Source: an uncultured Eubacterium sp. (GTDB taxonomy: Bacteria > Bacillota > Clostridia > Lachnospirales > Lachnospiraceae). Taken from it: a stretch of DNA of 27,674 bases. The stretch spans positions 1-27,674 of the forward strand of contig CAJUIH010000031.1 of assembly GCA_910586045.1 (NCBI GenBank). The letters run 5' to 3'. Shown piece after piece: positions 1 through 6,356 of this stretch (position 1 is the first letter of the stretch; every line of letters begins with the position of its first letter). The notes beneath the pieces were generated by a model. That model was not told the origin of the DNA. It saw only the letters and a list, made by a program, of their open reading frames with translations, and made no database searches. Position numbers and translations under genes: made by a program.

Positions 1-22
1 ATAAGTCAACAATAAAACCGTT

Positions 23-373
23 TTGAAATCTTTTGTTAGGGGATTGACTCGTATCCGTATGCTGCGGCATTATGATGAAATTGGTATTCTGCATCCGGAA
101 ACTGTGGACGGCTTGAATGGATATCGCTATTACAGAAAGTCCCAGCTTCCGCTGGCCGCAAAGATACAGTCATCGAAAAGCCTGGGCTTCGAGCTTTCCG
201 TGATTAAAGAAATACTGGATAAGTATGAGGATGTACGGGAAATGAAAAGGTCCCTGCTGGCAAAACGGAAAGAACTGGAAGAAGAAGCGCTGGAGACACA
301 GCGAAAGCGGATGCTTCTTAACAGTACATTGAAATGGATGAGAAAGGATGGCAGACCTACTCTTCTTGTATAA
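23..373 (+). pseudogene. MerR-family regulator, degraded 5' end and no effector domain
   Basis: The reading frame encodes most of a MerR DNA-binding domain: the second helix region MLRHYDEIGIL, the wing residues GYRYYRKSQL, and a following basic/acidic coiled coil ending about residue 105. The first helix of the domain (normally like IGEFSKLTG) is missing. The only in-frame start is TTG at 23, with no ribosome binding site. Fragments that look like the lost start are scattered over other frames just upstream: FEI in frame 1 and GD in frame 3, before LTRIRM in this frame. After the coiled coil the protein stops, and its last codons run into the 3' end of the convergent acetyltransferase gene, so no effector domain exists. 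I read it as a decayed gene. A short expressed regulator with an unusual start is possible but less likely. Confidence 0.55.
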
Positions 374-1004
374 ATGAGCGGCTCATAATGTAAAATTCAT
401 CCTGGCTTGGCTGGTATTTCTTTTCTAACTTTTCAAGGGAATTATCGTAATTTTGCGCCTCCTCTTCACTGACAGCCATAATATCGCTTTCCTGATAAGT
501 CCATTGATGTCCGGCAAGGGCATTGGGAATTAACTCCTTTACCATCATTGCCGCCGGGTATTTCCCGCCCGCTATACCTACATGATATTTTTTACAGCTT
601 TTGAAACCGCGGCTAACATAATTAACAGGGCTTCCAAATATCACGATCGCGTCGTAGCCTAATTTTAGAGCCTCTTTAAAAGAATGTTCCATTAGCATTT
701 TTCCATATCCCATTCTCTGATATGCCGGTAAAATACATACCGGGCCAAATGTTAAAACTTCTTTTACATGTCCGTTTTCATCCGTTAATTTTGCCTTTGT
801 GTACATGATATTCCCAATAATGGTTTCATTTAACTCACACACAAAATCCAATTCTGGAATAAAATCTTTATGGGCGCGCATGATATGGACTAAATAATGT
901 TCTACACACCCAGGAATATAAAGATTATAAAAGGCTTCTCTTGTTATTTTTTCTACAATTTCATAATCAGCTTTCTTCTCATTTCTGATTTTTATTTGCT
1001 CCAT
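357..1004 (-). CDS. GNAT-family N-acetyltransferase (YhbS-like)
   Basis: Predicted acyl-CoA-dependent N-acetyltransferase of 215 residues; the substrate is unknown. The acetyl-CoA-binding motif A is clear: a beta strand LTFGPVCILP followed by Q-R-M-G-Y-G at about residues 96-101 and the helix KMLMEHSFKEALKLGYDAI. The block GSPVNYVSRGF is typical of the YhbS branch (COG3153). The ATG at 1004 is chosen because GGAGGG lies five bases before it; an ATG at 1007 directly precedes it, and the longer frame to 1025 would start inside the upstream gene. The ribosome binding site sits immediately after the stop of the membrane-protein gene, so the two are probably co-transcribed. Its 3' end overlaps the converging merR remnant by 17 bases and I see no terminator between them. 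Confidence 0.85.
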   Translation of the reverse strand: MEQIKIRNEKKADYEIVEKITREAFYNLYIPGCVEHYLVHIMRAHKDFIPELDFVCELNETIIGNIMYTKAKLTDENGHVKEVLTFGPVCILPAYQRMGYGKMLMEHSFKEALKLGYDAIVIFGSPVNYVSRGFKSCKKYHVGIAGGKYPAAMMVKELIPNALAGHQWTYQESDIMAVSEEEAQNYDNSLEKLEKKYQPSQDEFYIMSRSFIQEE

Positions 1005-1021
1005 CATATCCCTCCATCGTA

Positions 1022-1978
1022 TCATTTCTTTATTGCATTCGCGTCTGGCTGCCCATCATCTGCCGATTTTTCGATCCCGACCTCCAGATCTGCCTGGCTC
1101 TCCCGACGCTTGAAAAAAGAAAAAAACTTCTTCCTGCGGTTTCTGCGCGCTTGCTGCCTGTCCTCTTTTTTCGCGGACAGTTCCAGCTTCTTTGTTTCTT
1201 TGCTGTGTTTCTTTTTTGTTTTTCGAACCTCTTTGCGCGCTATTTTTTCAATATCCACAATCTGCCGCCTGGCTTCCCGCGCTTTCTTCCCCAATCCCCG
1301 GTAAGGGTTGTACAAAAAATAAGAAACCGCCGCAAATCCCACAATACAAATGCCTGTGACCATCACATAAGGAAGAAAAAACTGATATTGTGCCGGACGC
1401 AGTTCGTAAAAGACGAACATAACCAGCATCAGCGGAAACATACAAATATACAAAAGCCTGCACAGAAAACGGGCCGGCTTCCATCGTTTATGCTCCTGTG
1501 CCAAAAGCGCCCCCTCTATTCCTGTATAGGACAACATGAACACACAGATTTCTGACTGAAAACCGTGCAGCAAGCCGCTGATTATAAACAGGCCCACAGA
1601 AAGCAGAAACAATGCAAACGTACAGCCCTGATAATAGGCGTTCTTATACTCACGCATCCCTTCCAGCTTATCTTGCGATATTCCATGCAGTGCATAAATC
1701 TGCGTATTCATGCTTTCTTTCAATTCCCGGTTATATCTGCTCCCTGCCTCCGTTTGCTCCAGATTTTCATTGATCTGTTTGCGCATTCCGTCAATGACGC
1801 GCTGTTCCTGCATAAGCTGCACCATCAGCGCATCTTCATCATCCCGCCGTTTCCTCATCTGCTGGCGGATATACTCTGTCCTTTGTACCCGTATGCTCTC
1901 TTTTACCGTTTTCGAAACTGGCAGATATTCCAAATCACGAATGGAAATACTTTGTTCCTCTCTTTCGTCGCCGCTCAT
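1022..1978 (-). CDS. Unrecognised four-span membrane protein with long charged ends
   Basis: I do not recognise a family for this 318-residue protein. The N-terminal 115 residues are charged and helical, rich in R, E and Q, and likely coiled coil. Four hydrophobic segments follow at about 117-138, 141-160, 172-193 and 200-222. The C-terminal tail (about 225-290) is extremely basic with Lys/Arg runs such as KKKHSK and RRNRRKKFF, which would stay in the cytoplasm, then it turns acidic. The ATG at 1978 has GAGGA seven bases upstream. It lies 54 bases after spoIIID and directly before the acetyltransferase gene, in the same direction. A link to sporulation is only positional inference. Confidence 0.7.
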   Translation of the reverse strand: MSGDEREEQSISIRDLEYLPVSKTVKESIRVQRTEYIRQQMRKRRDDEDALMVQLMQEQRVIDGMRKQINENLEQTEAGSRYNRELKESMNTQIYALHGISQDKLEGMREYKNAYYQGCTFALFLLSVGLFIISGLLHGFQSEICVFMLSYTGIEGALLAQEHKRWKPARFLCRLLYICMFPLMLVMFVFYELRPAQYQFFLPYVMVTGICIVGFAAVSYFLYNPYRGLGKKAREARRQIVDIEKIARKEVRKTKKKHSKETKKLELSAKKEDRQQARRNRRKKFFSFFKRRESQADLEVGIEKSADDGQPDANAIKK

Positions 1979-2017
1979 CCTCTATTCCTCGTATTGTGCC
2001 AAAAAACCGTTTTCCGA

Positions 2018-2034
2018 AAGGATCCCTGATCCTT
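2018..2034 (-). terminator. Small hairpin at the spoIIID stop codon
   Basis: A 7-bp perfect stem (AAGGATC/GATCCTT, 3-base loop) overlaps the spoIIID stop codon. In the minus direction a run of six T follows about 12 bases later, at 2006-2001. The distance from stem to T run is too long for a good intrinsic terminator, so partial read-through into the downstream membrane-protein gene is expected. Confidence 0.3.
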
Positions 2035-2290
2035 ATGTATACTGTTGATGCAGATATTTTTCTTTTGTCGCGAGTCCCCCGCGGATATGCCGTTCTGATT
2101 TATTGACATCCAGAACTTTCCTGACCTCCGCGGCCAGGGACGGGTTCACCTGCTCCAGCCTTTCTGTACAATCTTTATGTACGGTAGATTTACTGATGCC
2201 GTATTTTTTTGCTGCCTGACGCACAGTGGCGTTGTTTTGTATAATATAATTTGCGATTTCCACCGCCCGTTCTTCGATATAACTTTTCAA
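2033..2290 (-). CDS. spoIIID: Sporulation transcriptional regulator SpoIIID
   Basis: SpoIIID is the small DNA-binding protein that switches gene expression in the mother cell between sigma-E and sigma-K. The helix-turn-helix (TVRQAAKKYGISKSTVHKD, about residues 22-40) and the following TERL, NP.LA.EV and RHIRGG.ATK.KY blocks match the Bacillus protein along its length. I choose TTG at 2290 (85 residues). It aligns with the usual start (LKSYIEERA against MHDYIKERT), and AGGGG lies six bases upstream. The longer frame to 2305 also begins with TTG but has AAGGA with no spacer. A near-consensus sigma-E promoter precedes it. Placement just after the flotillin gene and before an unknown membrane protein gives no further functional clue. 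Confidence 0.95.
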   Translation of the reverse strand: MKSYIEERAVEIANYIIQNNATVRQAAKKYGISKSTVHKDCTERLEQVNPSLAAEVRKVLDVNKSERHIRGGLATKEKYLHQQYT

Positions 2291-2318
2291 AAGAAACCCC
2301 TGCAATCCTTATTATTAC

Positions 2319-2346
2319 ATTGTATGCAGGGGTACTGGCTTTATGA
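2319..2346 (-). promoter_or_regulatory. Sigma-E-type promoter of spoIIID
   Basis: On the minus strand TCATAAA (2346-2340), a 13-base spacer and CATACAAT (2326-2319) match the known sigma-E pattern of an ATA-containing -35 and a CATACAnT -10. Transcription would start near 2312, giving a leader of about 20 bases before the TTG start. An inverted repeat CCCCTGCA/TGCAGGGG (2297-2304 and 2325-2332) brackets the -10 and start region; its 2297-2304 arm contains the ribosome binding site. Confidence 0.65.
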
Positions 2347-2359
2347 CTTTATTTGCTTT

Positions 2360-3952
2360 TTAAAACGGCAGCGGTTCATCCCCGGTATGGCGCCCTTCCT
2401 GCTGCAGATCCAGCCCTTCGACTTTGACCTTACGCTCCGTCTGCGCCTGGATCGTATTCGCTTTCATAGCGTCCATCATATCAAATCCGGTCGTTTCTTT
2501 TACGGTTTCCATTGTCTTTGCAAGCAGGGACGGTACATAGTTCCCCATCTGCGCGACTCCCGATTCTGTGCCGCCGCTGTCAATAATAGAGATCTTATCG
2601 ATTGCCGACAACGGCTGTGCGACCGCGCTGGCCATTTCCGGCAGCTTATCAATCACCATCTGAATGACGCCGGCACTGTTTAATTTCTGCATCGCTTCGG
2701 CCTTGCGTTCCAGACCCTCAGCTTCCGCAAGCAGGGATGCTTTCTTTGCCTCGGCCTGCGCGCTTCCCTTTTTTGCAATAGCTTCCGCCTCGGCTTTTGC
2801 TTTCGCCCCGATTGCCTGCGCCTCGGCTTCGGCCCTTGCCTTAATCGCTTCGGCCTCGGCAAACGCGTCAATTTTCTTTTTTTCCGCTTCGGCTTCGGCC
2901 CGTTTTATTTCCGCGTATTTATTCGCTTCTGATTCCTGTTCCTGTTTTCTGCGTCCTGCTTCCGCCGGTTTTACAACATCGGACAAAAGCTGCTTCTCCT
3001 TTTCGAGCGCCCTTTGCTCGGCTAACTCTGTGTTTTTTTGCGCCTGTGTAATCTGCACCTGGATCTGTGCTTCCGTAATTTCTTTCTGGCGCTGCTGGCG
3101 GATTAACTCCGCGTCCATTTCCGCCTGGATGACTTCTTTCTGCGTCTTTTTCTTCTGGATGTCATGGGCCAGCTCCGCTTCCGCGTTTGCTGTGCTGATT
3201 TCTTTTTGGTAACGGGCCTCTGCGACCTGCTTTTCTTTTTCCGCCTGCTTGATCGCGGTCGCGGCTTCTAGTTTTGCCTGTTCCCCGATTTTCACATTTT
3301 CGGATGTCCGTTCGTCCTGCTCCCGTTTCGCTTCCGATTTCTGGATCTCCGCGTCTTTTTTGCGCTGTGCGATCATCCCTTCGCCAAGCGCCTCGATATA
3401 TCCGTTTTCATCGGAAATATCGGTAATCGTAAAGTTTTTAACTTCTAAGCCCATATTCCCAAGCTCGGTACCGACTACTTCCTGCACCTGGCTGGAAAAC
3501 GCCTCCCGCTTCTGATACAAATCTTCGACTGTCATCGTAGCAATAATTTCCCGAAGCTTGCCTTCCAGTACCGCGGTTGCCGTAGACATAATATTTTTGA
3601 TAATTTCCTGTTCATTTTTTCCGGTAAACTGCTCGATCGCCGTTAAAATCGCATCCGGCGAATTTCGAACCTTAATTACCGCCGTCGTGCTGACTGAAAT
3701 CGGCACGCCCTGCGACGACAGACTGCCTTTTGTATCCACACGCAGCGGCATATTTCCAAGGGATATATAGTCAATCCGTTCTACCCCCGGAATCACAAGC
3801 CCGCCGCCTCCGGTAATCACCCGGCGCCTTAATCCGGTAATCACCCCCGCCTTATCCTGCGGCACTTTCTTCCACATGGAAAAGATGGCGACCAACGCTA
3901 AAATAATCCCGACCGGTATCGCTATCACTGGCAAATATTCTTGTATCATCAT
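2360..3952 (-). CDS. Flotillin-family SPFH protein (FloT/YqiK-like)
   Basis: A 530-residue flotillin-like protein that would scaffold membrane microdomains. A hydrophobic N-terminal segment (about 7-27) is followed by an SPFH/band-7 domain (about 30-200, with VPQDKAGVITG and the GLEVKNFTITDI strand near its end). A long Ala/Glu/Lys coiled coil follows (about 205-430), rich in the EAEA repeats typical of flotillins, then a C-terminal region with LPEMASAVAQPLSAIDKI, also characteristic. The ATG at 3952 has two GGAG-type sites upstream. The NfeD-like gene ends 60 bases before it. This pairing matches the YuaF-FloT arrangement known in Bacillus, so the two products probably work together. The low-complexity coiled coil creates long open antisense frames that are not genes. 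Confidence 0.93.
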   Translation of the reverse strand: MMIQEYLPVIAIPVGIILALVAIFSMWKKVPQDKAGVITGLRRRVITGGGGLVIPGVERIDYISLGNMPLRVDTKGSLSSQGVPISVSTTAVIKVRNSPDAILTAIEQFTGKNEQEIIKNIMSTATAVLEGKLREIIATMTVEDLYQKREAFSSQVQEVVGTELGNMGLEVKNFTITDISDENGYIEALGEGMIAQRKKDAEIQKSEAKREQDERTSENVKIGEQAKLEAATAIKQAEKEKQVAEARYQKEISTANAEAELAHDIQKKKTQKEVIQAEMDAELIRQQRQKEITEAQIQVQITQAQKNTELAEQRALEKEKQLLSDVVKPAEAGRRKQEQESEANKYAEIKRAEAEAEKKKIDAFAEAEAIKARAEAEAQAIGAKAKAEAEAIAKKGSAQAEAKKASLLAEAEGLERKAEAMQKLNSAGVIQMVIDKLPEMASAVAQPLSAIDKISIIDSGGTESGVAQMGNYVPSLLAKTMETVKETTGFDMMDAMKANTIQAQTERKVKVEGLDLQQEGRHTGDEPLPF

Positions 3953-4012
3953 TTTCTGCTCCTCCCTGCTCCTCTGTCATCCTGTGACTGGCGGATGATT
4001 GTATCCGGCCTG

Positions 4013-4558
4013 TCAGGACTTTGCCTGTACGACTATCGCCACATGACCCGCCATCTCCACAATACTTACCCGCGTACCTGCTGAAATGGCACTGCCGTCC
4101 ATTGATTTGGCTGTCATAGTGATCACAGAACTGTCGTGCTGTGTACTGGCCACGGAACCGTAGCCTTTTTCCGGTATCGCAATGTTTACAATATAATTGC
4201 GGCTGCAAATGCTTTCCAGCGATTCCGCTTCTGACTGATGATTTTTCAAAAATCCGGTTATATTCTGTAAGATAAACGCACCGATATAAGCGCACAGGCC
4301 CGCCGCCGCATGGCGTACCACCGCTGTCTGTCCAAGCAGCAGCATGCTGACACTGCCGAATACCGTAGCCGCCAGGCATAAAGACTTCATGGACACCGGA
4401 AGAAAGTCAATGTCAATGCCCGCAATATCCATGCTAAACAACTCAAAATCCAGATCCGCAAATTCAAAAAAATCTCCGGCTGCACTGAAAACGATGGAAA
4501 TTAGAAGCATGAAGATCCCACCGATGATACAAGTAAGATAAATTGTCTGTACATTCAT
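4013..4558 (-). CDS. NfeD-like (YuaF-type) membrane protein
   Basis: A 181-residue protein with three hydrophobic segments (about 5-27, 58-77 and 82-101) and a soluble C-terminal domain (about 115-181). The C-terminal domain has the short beta-strand pattern of the NfeD OB fold, with IVNIAIPEKGYGSVAS followed by SAISAGTRVSIVEMAGHVAIV. Short NfeD proteins of this type lack the ClpP-like protease domain and are encoded beside flotillins, exactly as here. The ATG at 4558 is preferred over the longer frame to 4621 because GGGGGAAGG lies just upstream and the extra 21 residues look non-coding. An acidic loop between spans 1 and 2 (FFEFADLDFELF) is notable. The family call rests on fold pattern and neighbour rather than on invariant residues. 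Confidence 0.75.
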   Translation of the reverse strand: MNVQTIYLTCIIGGIFMLLISIVFSAAGDFFEFADLDFELFSMDIAGIDIDFLPVSMKSLCLAATVFGSVSMLLLGQTAVVRHAAAGLCAYIGAFILQNITGFLKNHQSEAESLESICSRNYIVNIAIPEKGYGSVASTQHDSSVITMTAKSMDGSAISAGTRVSIVEMAGHVAIVVQAKS

Positions 4559-4665
4559 ATGCCTTCCCCCTTTCCAAACGGTTCTTTCCTTTATTTTAAC
4601 GCCTTTTGGGAGTTTGTGCAATGAAAATTTTCAGAAAATTCTGCCAATGGCTGAAAGCGTCCGGC

Positions 4666-4842
4666 TTAGGCCAAAACCGTATACTGCATCATCTCATACG
4701 CAACTTTTGTTCCTTCATTGATCTCCGGCGGCAGAAGCGCCCTTGCAACACATTTTAATTCCTCGTCTGGTTTTTCCACCTGCTGCAGATAGGCATAATC
4801 CCCATCGATTTTCGCTACGTAATAATCTACCCTTTCAAACAT
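4666..4842 (-). CDS. Small 58-residue protein, unrecognised
   Basis: A short gene read from ATG at 4842 to TAA at 4666. It has an excellent ribosome binding site, AAAGGAG, seven bases before the ATG, and a non-repetitive, globular-looking sequence: MFERVDYYVAKIDGDYAYL, then KPDEELKCVARALLPPEIN and a final TKVAYEMMQYTVLA. The IDGDYAYL strand followed by LLP resembles the small beta-rich DUF3006 type in outline, but I cannot claim membership. It lies 107 bases upstream of the NfeD-like gene in the same direction and 162 bases downstream of the DUF6273 gene, behind the palindromic element, which supplies a plausible promoter. There is one Cys, and no signal peptide or membrane span. Confidence 0.65.
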   Translation of the reverse strand: MFERVDYYVAKIDGDYAYLQQVEKPDEELKCVARALLPPEINEGTKVAYEMMQYTVLA

Positions 4843-4865
4843 AACTTGCTCCTTTCCACATAAAC

Positions 4866-4892
4866 CGCCGTATGGCCCAAATCCAAACGGCG
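4866..4892. repeat. Hairpin in the leader of the 58-residue gene
   Basis: CGCCGTATGG and CCAAACGGCG form a 10-bp stem with one A-A mismatch and a 7-base loop. There is no T run on either side, so it is not a standard terminator. In a minus-strand transcript from the promoter-like site at 4899-4928 it would lie in the 5' leader, ending about 23 bases before the ATG of the small gene. Confidence 0.5.
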
Positions 4893-4898
4893 CAGGAA

Positions 4899-4928
4899 TT
4901 TATACTCGCGATCACTAAAGTTTGCCAA
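4899..4928 (-). promoter_or_regulatory. Promoter-like site for the 58-residue gene
   Basis: On the minus strand TTGGCA (4928-4923), an 18-base spacer and TATAAA (4904-4899) resemble a sigma-A promoter pointing at the small gene. The site is embedded in one end of the 93-bp palindromic element; its mirror image at the other end faces the opposite way. Confidence 0.45.
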
Positions 4929-4993
4929 ATAACGCCGACTCACGAGCGTCGTTATCTTGAATCATATTGCAAACTTTATCGCTCGTGAGTATA
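4901..4993. repeat. 93-bp palindromic element
   Basis: The ends are inverted copies: TATACTC outside and TAAAGTTTGC inside match perfectly, flanking an 8-base core that differs (GCGATCAC against ACGAGCGA). The centre holds another imperfect palindrome, ATAACG..CG.CTC/GAGCGTCGTTAT, and the phrase ACTCACGAGCG occurs both in the centre and, inverted, at the right end. The outermost bases are TA on each side, as a TA target duplication would give. It could be a miniature mobile element or an intergenic structured repeat; one copy cannot decide. Confidence 0.6.
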
Positions 4994-4995
4994 CA
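4967..4995 (+). promoter_or_regulatory. Outward promoter-like site on the plus strand
   Basis: TTGCAA (4967-4972), a 17-base spacer and TATACA (4990-4995) form a promoter-like sequence in the right end of the palindromic element. It points into the 3' end of the DUF6273 gene, so any transcript would be antisense to that gene. It may be only a by-product of the element's symmetry. Confidence 0.3.
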
Positions 4996-5004
4996 ACCGA
5001 TTCC

Positions 5005-6252
5005 CTAATCCAACTGTACCCATATAGCCGGCCGTACCGCCAGTTCTTTCGTATTCACCGCATATCCATACGGCATTACCGTCCCGTTTGCAGATACAAA
5101 GGCCGCACTGTCGCCAGCCCGTCCCGGGGTGCGCAGCCACCATGACTTTTTATTTTGTTTCGTCAATAGCAGCTTTTTGTAACGCTCCGCTTCCCTTTCA
5201 TCCAGCAAAAAAACAAAATCATCGGTATCCGCTCCGCCGTCCGTCCCATACACGCTGTTTGCCGCTGTTGCAACCTGCGTCCGCAAGATCCGCTGCCGCT
5301 CAAATTTGCTGAATGACTGTTCATAAAATTCATGGTTCAGCCATTTCCTAAGATCCGAAGTCGCCCACACGGCAGTGCCGTTGGCTTCCTGATATGCCAA
5401 AACCGCGTTTGCCGGACTTTTTCTGACAAGAAGCCGTTCTTTCCCATCCCCGGCGGTCTCCGCGACCAGCCATTTCATAGCGCCAAACGTAACCGTATCC
5501 CCGGGCTGCGCGTTTTGCAGCAGTTCCATTTCATACTGCGCGTTTTTCTCCAATGCGTCTTTGTAATCCCCGACTTGTTTGGTCATCAGGCGGACTGCTT
5601 TTTTATAATCTCCTTTTTGCGCCGCCGCAAGCGAACGCTGGTAACTGCATTCCAAGACTTTCTGTTCGGTATCGCGATAACCCCTGCAGCCGGAAAACAG
5701 GGTATCCGCACGTTCATAGTCTCCGATTCCCATCAAAAAACTCCCCTCCAGGTAATACGCCGCCGGCGAGCGTAAAAAGAAGACCAGGGCAAGCGCGGCC
5801 GCAAGCGCGCCCAGTACCAAAAACCGTTTCACGATTCCGGCCGTTCGTTCATTTTGAGCCGCTTTTTCCCGCAGTTTCCTGCACTCCGCGATCTGATCCG
5901 GTATATCTTTATATTCGCGTTTTAACTTTTGAAATTCCGCGATCACTTTCCCGTAGTCCGATGCGCTTTTCGCTTTCGCTTTCATCTGCATTCCTGTCCG
6001 GTATACTTCCTCGCGGTGTTCTGCTCTTGCAAGCGGAAGTCTTTTTTTACAGCGTTTTTTGCGCAGCTCGCTGTCTTCGTAATCCCCCAAAGCCTCAAAC
6101 ATCTGGATCGCCTGTTTATACATACGGACCTTATCTTCTGTCTGAAACATTTTTTCCGCACCCTCCATCCGCCGGACCGCTTTTTGATAATCCGCTTCCC
6201 GCTGCTGTTCTGGCGTCAAAATGATTTCCTCTTTTTTCTTCTTTTTTGCCAT
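5005..6252 (-). CDS. Membrane-anchored TPR-like protein with C-terminal DUF6273 domain
   Basis: A 415-residue protein of unknown function. A highly charged cytoplasmic N-terminus (MAKKKKKEE) and a helical region with TPR-like phrases such as YKQAIQMFEALGDYEDSE lead to one membrane span at about 141-160 (RFLVLGALAAALALVFFL). Outside the membrane come further TPR-like units (GDYERADTLFSGCRGYRD and GDYKKAVRLMTKQVGDYKDA). The final 165 residues are a DUF6273 domain, with GDTVTFGAMKWLV, SDLRKWLN, WWLRTPG and the terminal YGYAVNTKELAVRPAIWV. The ATG at 6252 is chosen for its AKKKKK start; a GTG at 6261 is possible, and the purine run GGAAGGGAG does not decide. A good promoter lies upstream, so it is probably its own transcription unit. 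Confidence 0.8.
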   Translation of the reverse strand: MAKKKKKEEIILTPEQQREADYQKAVRRMEGAEKMFQTEDKVRMYKQAIQMFEALGDYEDSELRKKRCKKRLPLARAEHREEVYRTGMQMKAKAKSASDYGKVIAEFQKLKREYKDIPDQIAECRKLREKAAQNERTAGIVKRFLVLGALAAALALVFFLRSPAAYYLEGSFLMGIGDYERADTLFSGCRGYRDTEQKVLECSYQRSLAAAQKGDYKKAVRLMTKQVGDYKDALEKNAQYEMELLQNAQPGDTVTFGAMKWLVAETAGDGKERLLVRKSPANAVLAYQEANGTAVWATSDLRKWLNHEFYEQSFSKFERQRILRTQVATAANSVYGTDGGADTDDFVFLLDEREAERYKKLLLTKQNKKSWWLRTPGRAGDSAAFVSANGTVMPYGYAVNTKELAVRPAIWVQLD

Positions 6253-6321
6253 ATCGGACACGACTCCCTTCCATATTCATTCCCAGCCTTCGCGCACTGC
6301 TGCCGCTCAAGTGCTATATAG

Positions 6322-6350
6322 ATTTTATATGCAGCGCACCGAAAATGCAA
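6322..6350 (-). promoter_or_regulatory. Sigma-A promoter of the DUF6273 gene
   Basis: On the minus strand TTGCAT (6350-6345), a 17-base spacer and TAAAAT (6327-6322) fit the sigma-A consensus well. Transcription would start about 65 bases before the ATG at 6252. The site lies just behind the cbiG stop, so the gene need not depend on cobalamin-gene transcription. Confidence 0.65.
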
Positions 6351-6356
6351 GCATCC

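Noticed and set aside
897..2048. Several plus-strand frames of 110-155 codons
   Set aside because: All are antisense to the membrane-protein gene or spoIIID and show Phe/Leu/Cys-rich shadow composition.
2297..2332. Translation-blocking RNA hairpin over the spoIIID ribosome binding site
   Set aside because: From the predicted sigma-E start near 2312 only one arm would be transcribed, so the hairpin could form only in read-through RNA from the flotillin gene.
2664..3212. Long plus-strand frame (182 codons), Ala/Ser rich
   Set aside because: It is antisense to the EA-rich coiled coil of the flotillin; the low-complexity composition keeps the opposite strand free of stops.
5553..6224. Plus-strand frame of 223 codons
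   Set aside because: Antisense to the DUF6273 gene, with no ribosome binding site and no protein-like pattern.
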